A DNA stretch of 64,000 bases from NCBI GenBank assembly GCA_004000515.1, contig CP034537.1:5036001-5100000 (forward strand). The letters run 5' to 3'. Made by a program: the position numbers and the translations under genes. The notes below the pieces were generated by a model. It did not search any database. It was not told the origin of the DNA and worked only from the letters and a program-made list of their open reading frames with translations. Position 1 is the first letter of the stretch, and each line of letters begins with the position of its first letter. This document shows, one piece after another, positions 50,600 to 60,390 of the stretch. The DNA is from Pseudomonas poae. GTDB lineage: Bacteria > Pseudomonadota > Gammaproteobacteria > Pseudomonadales > Pseudomonadaceae.

Positions 50600-51418
50600 T
50601 TATACCTTGCCCAAATAATGCCCTAGGCGCAGTTCAAAATCCGCTCCGGCTTCAACCGCAACATTGCGTGCTTTCAGCCCACGCTCACGCACCTCAGGCC
50701 GTTGCACCGCCTTGAGGAATGACGTCTGGCTTTCCAGCAGCGCTTGCGGTTGCGCCAACGTCGTACGGTTGACCAACCGCTTGGCCTCGCCAATCGCAAA
50801 CCGATCAAAGTTGGCGAGCCGGTGTGCGAACTGGTCTACAAAAGCATCCAGTTCGGCGTCCGGCAAGGCACGGTTGATCCAGCCATAACGCTCAGCGGTC
50901 AGGGCATCAAAATCATCCGCGCCGATGATGATCTCCAGTGCTCTGGCCCGACCGGCAAGCGTCGGCAGTCGCTCGATGGCCCCGCCGCCTGGCAGCACGC
51001 CCGCAGCCACTTCCGGCTGACCAAAAAAAGCGCGCTCGACGCTCGCAAAGCGCAGGTCGCAGGCCAATGCAAACTCGCTACCCGCCCCTCTTGCCCTCCC
51101 GCGTACCGAGGCAATGCTGATCACCGATGACTGCTGCAGACGCGTGGTCAGGTCGATCCACGCAGGCAAACCGGTAGGGCCCGGTGCGATGGGCGTTTCA
51201 GCGGCCCTTGAAAGGTCGTAGCGGGCAAAATAGAAATCTGGATGCGCACTATCAAACACCACTACCGCCAATTCAGGTGCTGCTTCTATGCGCCCGACAA
51301 TGTCCTGCAACTCAAGAATGGTCTCGGGGTTAACCAAATTGATGGGCGGGTTGTTGAACGTTACACGCCAATAAGCGGCGGACTGTTCGGTAATCGTGAA
51401 TTGCGTCAGCTCTGACAT
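50600..51418 (-). CDS. Enoyl-CoA hydratase/isomerase family protein
   Basis: A 272-aa crotonase-fold enzyme. SVRGRARGAGSEFALACDLRFAS has the first oxyanion-hole region, and FGQPEVAAGVLPGGGAIERL the second with its conserved Glu and GGG loop. The substrate is not certain: the first catalytic Glu position (GSEFALA) fits hydratases and isomerases alike. Divergent from a TetR-type regulator with three repeated sites between them. Confidence 0.87.
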   Translation of the reverse strand: MSELTQFTITEQSAAYWRVTFNNPPINLVNPETILELQDIVGRIEAAPELAVVVFDSAHPDFYFARYDLSRAAETPIAPGPTGLPAWIDLTTRLQQSSVISIASVRGRARGAGSEFALACDLRFASVERAFFGQPEVAAGVLPGGGAIERLPTLAGRARALEIIIGADDFDALTAERYGWINRALPDAELDAFVDQFAHRLANFDRFAIGEAKRLVNRTTLAQPQALLESQTSFLKAVQRPEVRERGLKARNVAVEAGADFELRLGHYLGKV

Positions 51419-51434
51419 GTGTAGCCCCTACCTG

Positions 51435-51591
51435 ATAGTGGTCGCTCAGCCCTGTGCGTCGCGAATTGCGATGTCCCATGCCCGCCGCTGCTTCACGCTC
51501 AAGCAGCTCGGATAGAATTACATAGTGATCGCTACGAAACACTAAGCGCTTTACGAAACCACCGTCAAGGGAATTTAATAGCGGTCGCTAT
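51435..51591. promoter_or_regulatory. Three repeated operator-like sites between crotonase and tetR-type gene
   Basis: ATAGTGGTCGCT at 51435-51446, ATAGTGATCGCTAC at 51522-51535 and ATAGCGGTCGCTAT at 51578-51591. The last is a perfect palindrome (ATAGCG-GT-CGCTAT). The set spans the divergent promoter region and ends 21 bp before the regulator's start codon, which suggests autoregulation and control of the crotonase gene. Confidence 0.65.
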
Positions 51592-51612
51592 GAAACTTCG
51601 ACGGGATCACAC

Positions 51613-52203
51613 ATGCGCAAAACCGGCCGCCCCCTCTCATTTGACCGAACCCAGGCGTTGGACCTGGCTATGGACGTGTTCTGGCGGCACGGGTATGACG
51701 CCACCTCGATCAGCGTACTCACGGGTGAAATGGGCATTACCGCGCCCAGCCTGTATGCGGCCTTTGGTGATAAGCACCGCCTGTACCTTGAAGCGCTTGA
51801 CCGTTACATGCACCGCCCAGGCCTGGAACTGGAACCGCTGCTAGCAAGCACCCCTACCGCCTACGACGCAGTGAACTACATGCTAATGGGTGCCGCCAAA
51901 CAGCAAACGCGGCCTGATCGCCCCCTGGGTTGCATGTTGATGAGTGCGCGCGTCAACACCGCCGAGTCGCCCCTGGACCAATGCATCATTGCGCTACGCA
52001 ACAACGTCTTGGACCAGATCGAAAAACGTATTCTGCGGGGCATTGATGAAGGTGATGTGCCAAGTCATGCCAGCGCGAGCGAAATGGCCAGCTTCTATCT
52101 GATGGTGCTGCAAGGCATGTCGGTCCGCGCCCGCGACGGCGCAGGCGAACAGGAACTGCTTGCGCTGGCGCGGCATGCCCTGAGGTGTTGGCCCCGGGAT
52201 TAA
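51613..52203 (+). CDS. TetR/AcrR-family regulator
   Basis: A 196-aa repressor. MRKTGRPLSFDRTQALDLAM followed by ISVLTGEMGITAPSLYAAFGDKHRLYLEAL is the helix-turn-helix of the AcrR subgroup with GRP near the start. The C-terminal half holds GCMLMSARVN and is all-helical. Likely autoregulated through the three sites upstream. Its stop lies 5 bp before the convergent penicillin-binding-protein gene's end. Intact. Confidence 0.9.
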   Translation: MRKTGRPLSFDRTQALDLAMDVFWRHGYDATSISVLTGEMGITAPSLYAAFGDKHRLYLEALDRYMHRPGLELEPLLASTPTAYDAVNYMLMGAAKQQTRPDRPLGCMLMSARVNTAESPLDQCIIALRNNVLDQIEKRILRGIDEGDVPSHASASEMASFYLMVLQGMSVRARDGAGEQELLALARHALRCWPRD

Positions 52204-52208
52204 AGGCG

Positions 52209-54530
52209 CTAAAACAGCTCTTGCAACGTCTGCGGCACACCCTGGGAGCTGTCGGGTGAAGGGTCGGAGGGCGGAACATTGTCACTCCTGAAGACTTCCA
52301 TTTCCGAGCGGCTCGCAGCCTTGCCGTCTTGTACTGCGATGCGCCGCCTCACGATTCCGTCAGGTTCGGGCTGGGAGTAGGCAGGTGTTCCGGCGAGTGC
52401 CGCTGTCATGTAGTCCATCCAGATCGGCAGTGCGATGGTAACGCCCCACTCCCGTCGCCCCAGGCTTTCGGGTTGGTCGAACCCGGCCCAGACACTGGTG
52501 ACCAAACGACCGTTGTAACCTGTAAACCAGGAGTCTTTAGCCTCGTTGGTGGTGCCGGTCTTGCCTGCGATGTCAGGACGATGCATGGCAGCAGCGGCGC
52601 GGCCGGTGCCTCTTTGACCACGTCCTGAAGCATGCTGGTCAGGGAGGTAAGTGGTGCGACTATCGACCACCTGTTGCCCGACAACCTCGGGGGTCGGGTT
52701 TTGTTCGCTCGGGGCGGCGCTTGGGGTGGTTTTGAAGATGACCTGCCCCTTTCTATCTTCGATTCGGTCAATGAAGTACGGCGTGATTTTGAAGCCGCCG
52801 TTAGCAAAGACACTCCAGCCCGCCACCACGTCCATGGGCGTTACCGAGGCGGTCCCCAACGCCAGGGAGAGGTTGCGCGGCAGGTCCTGGGGGTCGAAGC
52901 CAAAGCGCGTTATGTAGTCGACGGTTTTATCCACGCCCATCGCTTGCAATAGGCGGATCGACACCATGTTCCGTGAGCGATTGAGTGCCTCGCGCAAACG
53001 TATGGGGCCGAGAAAGGTGCGGTTTTCATTTTGCGGGCGCCATGTGGGCCCAGCGTAATCATCCCCCAGTACGATAGGTGCATCGTTGACGATGCTGGCC
53101 GGTGTATAGCCGTTGTCGAGTGCAGCACAGTAGATAAACGGCTTGAAGCTCGAACCGGGTTGGCGCTTGGCTTGTACCACACGGTTGAAACTGCTCTGTT
53201 GAAAGTCGAAGCCACCTACCAGCGCTTGTATTGCCCCATCTTCCGGGTCTACGGAAACCAAGGCGCCCTGGGCCTTGGGAACCTGGCTGAAACTCAGTTG
53301 ATTGCCCTGCGCCTCCACACGAATAACGTCCCCGCGCTTGACCACATCCGACGGTCGCACAGGCACGCGCCCAAGAGCATTGCTGCCAATAAACGGACGC
53401 GCCCATTGCATGCTCGCCCAAGCGACCGATTGCTCCTGCCCGGCCTGGTCGACGACGCTGATGGATTGGTCAGATACCCGGGTAACCACGACGGCTTTCA
53501 AGCCGCCAAGCGAAGGGTAATGGTTGAGTTGTTCAAACCATGGGGCGTTCGCCGTGATCGTGATATGCCCTTCAGGCCCGCGATAACCATGCCGTTTGTC
53601 ATAGGATTTCAAGCCTTTTTGAAGTGAGGCGTTGCCCGCCGTCTGCAATGAACTCGAGACCGTCGTGACCACCCTCAAGCCCTGCGTGTAGGCGTCCTCG
53701 CCCAACCTGCGGACAATTTGCGCCCTGGCCATTTCAGCAATATAAGGTGCTTCGACCTCGGGCTCCGGCGCGTGGTAACGGGCGTCAACCTCCTCGTTAA
53801 GCGCCGCATGGTAGTCAGCGGCGTCAATGCTGCCCAACTCATGCATGCGGCCAAGAATCCAGTCGCGACGCTGTTTGGCCCTGGCAGGATTATTGATCGG
53901 GTTATAGCGCGATGGCGCCTTCGGCAGTCCGGCAATCATTGCTACCTGGGCCAAGGTCAACTGCGAAACCGGCTTGCCGTAATACACCTTGGCCGCCGCG
54001 ACGATTCCGTAGGCGCGTTTGCCCAGATAGATCTTGTTCACGTACAGGTTGAAAATTTCGTCCTTGCTCAAGCTTCTCTCGATCTGCAGTGCCAAGAGAA
54101 TCTCGGTCAACTTGCGCGAGAAGGTCTGTTCGCGGCTCAGGAAAAAGTTCTTTGCCACCTGCATGGTAATGGTGCTTCCCCCAGATCGAACGTGACCGCT
54201 CTTGAGCAGTTGAACCGCCGCCCGCAGCAAGCCAGCGGGGTCAACACCGGCATGGTGATAGAAGTTGCCGTCTTCGGCGGCCAGGAAAGCCGATCGGAAG
54301 TTGGGCGGAATATCTGGGCTAGCGATCGGGATCCGTCGCACTTCGCCAAATTCGGCGATCAATTTCCCGTCCCTGGTCAATATTTGCAGCGGCTCCTGGA
54401 GATGAACGTCTTTCAGGGTTTCCACGTCCGGTAGTTGCGGCAGCAGATACAGGTACGAACCGCTTGCCGCGAGCAGCATTACGCTCAACAACGCGAGAAC
54501 GCCCCACCCCAGGTATTTAATGACTCGCAC
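52209..54530 (-). CDS. Class A penicillin-binding protein (PBP1A paralogue; compensated frameshift)
   Basis: A 773-aa bifunctional peptidoglycan synthase. One N-terminal membrane anchor precedes the GT51 glycosyltransferase domain (AAEDGNFYHHAGVDPAG, GGSTITMQVAKNFFLS) and the transpeptidase with SSFK in QPGSSFKPF, SRN in LNRSRNMVS and KTGTTNE. It is still one open frame, but about 10 residues (LPDQHASGRGQ) are out of frame: one extra base near 52642-52644 and one missing near 52613-52615. Repair reads TTYLLTSMLQDVVKRGTGRA. It starts at GTG 54530 with GAGGAA upstream, 56 bp after the PBP2-type gene. Last gene of a four-gene cell-wall operon. Confidence 0.9.
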   Translation of the reverse strand: MRVIKYLGWGVLALLSVMLLAASGSYLYLLPQLPDVETLKDVHLQEPLQILTRDGKLIAEFGEVRRIPIASPDIPPNFRSAFLAAEDGNFYHHAGVDPAGLLRAAVQLLKSGHVRSGGSTITMQVAKNFFLSREQTFSRKLTEILLALQIERSLSKDEIFNLYVNKIYLGKRAYGIVAAAKVYYGKPVSQLTLAQVAMIAGLPKAPSRYNPINNPARAKQRRDWILGRMHELGSIDAADYHAALNEEVDARYHAPEPEVEAPYIAEMARAQIVRRLGEDAYTQGLRVVTTVSSSLQTAGNASLQKGLKSYDKRHGYRGPEGHITITANAPWFEQLNHYPSLGGLKAVVVTRVSDQSISVVDQAGQEQSVAWASMQWARPFIGSNALGRVPVRPSDVVKRGDVIRVEAQGNQLSFSQVPKAQGALVSVDPEDGAIQALVGGFDFQQSSFNRVVQAKRQPGSSFKPFIYCAALDNGYTPASIVNDAPIVLGDDYAGPTWRPQNENRTFLGPIRLREALNRSRNMVSIRLLQAMGVDKTVDYITRFGFDPQDLPRNLSLALGTASVTPMDVVAGWSVFANGGFKITPYFIDRIEDRKGQVIFKTTPSAAPSEQNPTPEVVGQQVVDSRTTYLPDQHASGRGQRGTGRAAAAMHRPDIAGKTGTTNEAKDSWFTGYNGRLVTSVWAGFDQPESLGRREWGVTIALPIWMDYMTAALAGTPAYSQPEPDGIVRRRIAVQDGKAASRSEMEVFRSDNVPPSDPSPDSSQGVPQTLQELF

Positions 54531-54586
54531 CCGTTATTTCCTCAGTGACAGACTTGAATGTGAACGTGAACCTTGCAGGTGGCCGC

Positions 54587-56495
54587 TCATGTCGCGCGGG
54601 CACTTGCCTTGTTCAAGCGCGCCCCAACGGCAGCAGGCTCGGCAAACTGCGGCTTCAAACGCCCGCTGGCGTCCAGCAGCCAAGCATCCATGACTTTTCT
54701 CACGACCGGGCCGGCGACCCGAGCACCGGCCTCACCGTTCTCGATCATCACCGCGACCACAATGGCCGGGCGCTGGGCAGGCGCAAAGCCAACAAACAGG
54801 GCATTGTCACGATGCCGCTCGCGGGTCTGGTTGCGGTTGTAGCGTTCGCCTTGCTTGATCGCGACCACTTGGGCGGTGCCGCTTTTTCCTGCGATCCGGT
54901 ATTGCGCGCCTCTGGCAGCGCCTCGGCCAACACCACGGGGTTGTGCATCACCCGTTGCATGCCATCACTGACTTGATCCCAAATGCGCGGGTCGCCCAGA
55001 ACGATGTTGGGCATAGGACTGGAATCTATTGGCGGGCTGCCGCCAACCGACAACGCGAGGTGCGGCCGTTGCCACACCCCTCGATTGGCGATGAGGCTGG
55101 TGGCCTGGGCCAACTGCAACGGCGTGACCTGCATATAGCCTTGGCCGATGCCCAGGATCAGGGTTTCGCCGGGGTACCACTGCTGGCGACGGGTAGAACG
55201 CTTCCACTCTGGGGACGGCATCAACCCCGCAGACTCCTCGAACATATCCATCGAGACCTTCTGCCCCAGGCCAAATTCGCTGAGGTAACTGTGTAGCCTC
55301 CTGACACCCAGCTTGTGGGCCAGGTCATAAAAGTACGTGTCATTGGAGCGCATGATCGCGTCGTACATGTCCACCCAACCGTCCCCTGCACGGTTCCAGT
55401 TACGGTATTTATGCTTGTAGTTCGGCAGCTCGTAATACCCCCGGTCGAACACCCGGCTGGTCGGGGTTGTGACGCCACTGTCCAACCCAGCCACCACCAC
55501 CATCGGTTTGATGGTCGAGCCCGGTGGATAGAGCCCGCGCAGCACCCGGTTGAACAGCGGCATATCGGCGGAGTCCCGCAACGCGGCGTAACGGTGGGTG
55601 GAGATACCTTTGACGAAGGGATTGGGATCGAAACTGGGCCGACTGACCATTGCCAGCACCTCACCGGTAGCAGGCTCCAACGCGACCACCGCACCGCGCC
55701 GGTCACCCAGGGCTTCCTCGGCTGCACGTTGCAGTTGCGCGTCAAGGGTCAGCACGATGTCCTCCCCATCGACCGGATTGTGGCGGCGCAGCACACGCAT
55801 CACCCTGCCCTGGGCATTGGTCTCGACTTCTTCAAAGCCCATCTGGCCGTGCAACGCGGTTTCATAAAAACGCTCGATGCCGGTCTTGCCGATCAGCTGG
55901 CTTCTGAGGTATTTGGCCGGATCAAGGCTGCGGTACTCCTTCTCGTTGATCCGCCCCACATAACCGACCGAGTGGGCAAAGTGCTCCCCAAGTGGGTATT
56001 CCCTCAGGAACTGCGGTTGCACCTCAATACCCGGCAACAGGAACTGGTTCACGGCCACTAAGGCGATCTGCTTTTCGCTGAGGTCCAGCATCAGCGTAAC
56101 GGGCTCGAAGGCCCTTCTTGCATGGCGCAGGTCTTTCTCGATGCGGCTCTTTTCAGCTGGGGTAAGGTCCAGGATCCTGGCCAGGTTATCGACCACCGCG
56201 CCTGTATCGCCGGCCAGCTCACGGCTCAACGTCAGGTTGAAGACCGGCGTATTCTTAGCCAGCACTGCTTTATTGCGATCATAAATAACACCGCGCGCCG
56301 GAACGATCGGCCGCAAATGAACCCTGTTCTTCTCCGCCACGGACACCTGGTAATCATGTTGTGTCACCTGTAGTGCATACAGTCGGATAACTAACGCCAG
56401 GAGAGCACCATGACCAGTACTGCACTTGCGATTATCCTCCCGTTTATGACATCAGCTTCTTTCTGCTGGTCATTCAGGTTAATCAAGTCCGTCAT
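54587..56495 (-). CDS. Class B penicillin-binding protein 2 paralogue (MrdA-like; two frameshifts)
   Basis: About 636 aa when repaired. The N-terminus MTDLINLNDQQKEADVINGR and a membrane helix come from a frame that joins the main body after adding one base near 56395 (LVMVL, then LALVIRLYALQV). The pedestal region has RPIVPARGVIYDRN; the transpeptidase has STIK in YPPGSTIKPM, SND in MRSNDTYFYDL and, after a second repair near 54903-54909, KSGTA in RIAGKSGTAQVVAIKQ. Between the PBP3- and PBP1A-type genes of the operon, with gaps of 35 and 56 bp. It is a paralogue: no rodA, mreB or mltB gene lies beside it, as would be normal for the housekeeping copy. Confidence 0.9.
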
Positions 56496-56530
56496 TGCTC
56501 ACTCTTAGTGTCTATAAATAGCGGGAGGAC

Positions 56531-58226
<1,696 letters not shown>

Positions 58227-58264
58227 AACATTTAAATCATTTCCTAATCGGTAATATCGGGCAC

Positions 58265-58585
58265 TTACTCAGACAACCATGCAGGAGAATCTATATTCAA
58301 CTTCTCTAACGTCTCAAGATTAATACTGCCGGTTAACGGCAGTTCACAATCCATCTGAAAGATGAAGATCGCTTCTGCAGTTTGCTCGCCTGCGACACCG
58401 TCCAACGCACCTTGATAATAGTTGCGCACCGCCAACTCACGCTGCAGCGCACCGACTACTTCTTCGGCCACGGGCGCATGGGTGTCTTTTAATACGTAAC
58501 GGTTATCGGCTGCGCCGCATCCCTGTAGTGCCAACACACAGCCAGAGAGCAAGACAAAGCCAAAACTCGGATAATGGCGCATCAT
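58265..58585 (-). CDS. Peptidoglycan-binding-domain lipoprotein
   Basis: A 106-aa lipoprotein with a signal peptide and lipobox LALQGC (cysteine about residue 23), then a PG_binding_1-type domain with the usual ELAVRNYYQGALDGVAGEQT and the FQ-x-G-x-I-x-x-x-TL pattern. It is the first gene of the cell-wall operon, 38 bp before the PBP3-type gene. Inference: it could anchor or activate one of the synthases from the outer-membrane side, as LpoA and LpoB do for class A PBPs in E. coli, though it is not a homologue of either as far as I can see. Confidence 0.82.
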   Translation of the reverse strand: MMRHYPSFGFVLLSGCVLALQGCGAADNRYVLKDTHAPVAEEVVGALQRELAVRNYYQGALDGVAGEQTAEAIFIFQMDCELPLTGSINLETLEKLNIDSPAWLSE

Positions 58586-58753
58586 CGTTATGCCTCAGGC
58601 CTCAATGCCTTTTATCGACCCTTCGCACTAACACATACTTTCCAACGACAAAGAATTTGCCCATCAGTCATTCGTGATGAACTACAAATCGTTTGGTAGG
58701 CCATTTTTACGGCTGCTAGAATATAGATCAACACGCAATCCAGGCTATCTGAT

Positions 58754-59665
58754 ATGAATCACATTGATATCGAAACGGTTGACCTCAATCTATTGAGGGT
58801 CTTCGTTGCCCTGATCGAAGAAGGCGGTGCCAGCCGCGCCGCTATCAGGCTCGGTGTCACCCAGCCGGCCGTCAGTGCCTCACTCGCTCGCTTGAGGGAC
58901 ATCTACGCAGACCCGCTGTTTGAGCGAACCGGCCGCGGCCTGCGGCCAACCATGCGCGCGAACGAGCTGTACCCGTTGATAGAAGAGGCAATCAACCGCT
59001 GCAGATTGGCGCTGGCCTTATCATCCGGTGGCCAGCAAGTGAAGGGCCGCACCATCACCATCGGGCTGTCGGATGACAGCGAAATAGCACTGGGGCAGCA
59101 GATTCTTTCGGTCGTGGAAGAACGGCTGCCGGGGCTGCGTATCATTTTCCGGCAAACCCACAGCGGCGTCGTACAAGACATGCTCATGGGGCAGAAGGTA
59201 GACATCGCGATCTCGGCGGGCGGCTTGTCGTCGCAACTGATCACCAGGATCCGCCTCGGCAGGGGCAACTACCTGTGTGTGGCAGATGCCGACAACCCCA
59301 TCCCGCAAACAGCACAGGATTACGCGCAACGTCCGCACCTGCTGGTGTCTTCTGGCGGTTATATCGGCATCGTCGACGAAGGCCTGAACAGTGTCGGCCT
59401 GACCCGCACGGTCAAGGCCTCGACCTCACACTTCGCCGCAGTGCCGTTTTTGCTGATCGGCTCAAAACTGATCACCACCGTGCCCACCCATGCCGCACGC
59501 GCGATGGAAAAAATCACCACGCTGCGGATTTTCCCCTGCCCCGTGCCTATGCCGTCCTACGAACTTGAACTGGGCATGCGCGTCGGCAGCAAACACGACA
59601 GCACGCTGCAAGTGGTCAAGTCACTGCTGTTGGAGTCGATCAAACAGCACTTCTTCCTGCAATGA
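58754..59665 (+). CDS. LysR-type regulator divergent from the PBP operon
   Basis: A 303-aa LysR regulator. VDLNLLRVFVALIEEGGASRAA and LGVTQPAVSASLARLR form the DNA-binding domain; the effector part resembles the NodD/MexT subgroup (TIGLSDDSEIALGQQIL). The 168-bp divergent spacer at 58586-58753 is the likely shared control region. By position it is the probable regulator of the lipoprotein-PBP operon; what it senses is unknown. Intact. Confidence 0.9.
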   Translation: MNHIDIETVDLNLLRVFVALIEEGGASRAAIRLGVTQPAVSASLARLRDIYADPLFERTGRGLRPTMRANELYPLIEEAINRCRLALALSSGGQQVKGRTITIGLSDDSEIALGQQILSVVEERLPGLRIIFRQTHSGVVQDMLMGQKVDIAISAGGLSSQLITRIRLGRGNYLCVADADNPIPQTAQDYAQRPHLLVSSGGYIGIVDEGLNSVGLTRTVKASTSHFAAVPFLLIGSKLITTVPTHAARAMEKITTLRIFPCPVPMPSYELELGMRVGSKHDSTLQVVKSLLLESIKQHFFLQ

Positions 59666-59672
59666 GCGGCCC

Positions 59673-60077
59673 CTACAGGGCGATAGATGTCCCTGGATAG
59701 AACACCGTGTTGAGCACAAACAACAGCATCCAAAACCCGATCTCCAACGTTTCCGAAATCGGCTGGATGCGCTTCAGCGCGCCATACACATGCACGACAA
59801 ACATCAGCGCAAACACCACAAACAGCAGATCGAACGCGTAACTGAAGCTGGTGCCAGTGGTGGCTGAGCGCAACATCGCCACTTCTATTACCAGGATGAA
59901 CGCCCCCAGGCACCGGCCAAAATAAATCGCCAGGTGCTGATGCTCGGGGATCGTCCAGCCCATGAGGCGCGCCCAGGTGATGGGGGCAACAAAGATCGGC
60001 AGGGCAAAAAACAACGTGGTGGTGAGCATCAGCACCGTGATGTAGTACTGGCTGTAGTGGGCGTAGTAACCGAGCAT
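59673..60077 (-). CDS. Small membrane protein of unknown function
   Basis: A 134-aa protein with four predicted membrane helices (VLMLTTTLFFALPIFV, LGAFILVIEVAML, DLLFVVFALMFVVHVY, GFWMLLFVLNTVF). The start at 60077 (MLGYYAHYSQYY) is the first methionine that keeps helix 1 whole. I do not recognise the family. It converges on the LysR gene with a 7-bp gap. Confidence 0.6.
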   Translation of the reverse strand: MLGYYAHYSQYYITVLMLTTTLFFALPIFVAPITWARLMGWTIPEHQHLAIYFGRCLGAFILVIEVAMLRSATTGTSFSYAFDLLFVVFALMFVVHVYGALKRIQPISETLEIGFWMLLFVLNTVFYPGTSIAL

Positions 60078-60390
60078 GGCGAGCGTCCTTGTCTGTGAGG
60101 GAGCGCTACGCAGAATTGCAGCCGCGCCCGCCGCCGTCCAACGCAACGAGGCCCTACACGACCAAAGAGAAAGGGCTTGGGCACCTGGGATTAATACGGA
60201 AGTGGCAGGCATATTAAATAAAAATAGATGATCTTAAGCACCTATAAGATAACAATTTATAATAATTAGCTTATTCCAAAAAAGACTTTCACTCAGGTTT
60301 TTTATAGGAATATCTTCACATCACAGACCGACCCCTTACCTGGTGGAGGACGTACATCCGACCACCAGCCGCCTGATCCAGGCTTAAGGG
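60078..60390. other. Promoter region of the TonB-dependent receptor gene
   Basis: About 310 bp without a gene. The part from 60205 to 60310 is markedly AT-rich and is the likely promoter for the receptor. I see no clear Fur box: the best stretch matches the 19-bp consensus at about 10 positions. Confidence 0.5.

Noticed and set aside
60240..60290. Possible Fur box upstream of the TonB receptor gene
   Set aside because: The best 19-bp alignment matches only about 10 positions in AT-rich DNA, which is near chance.
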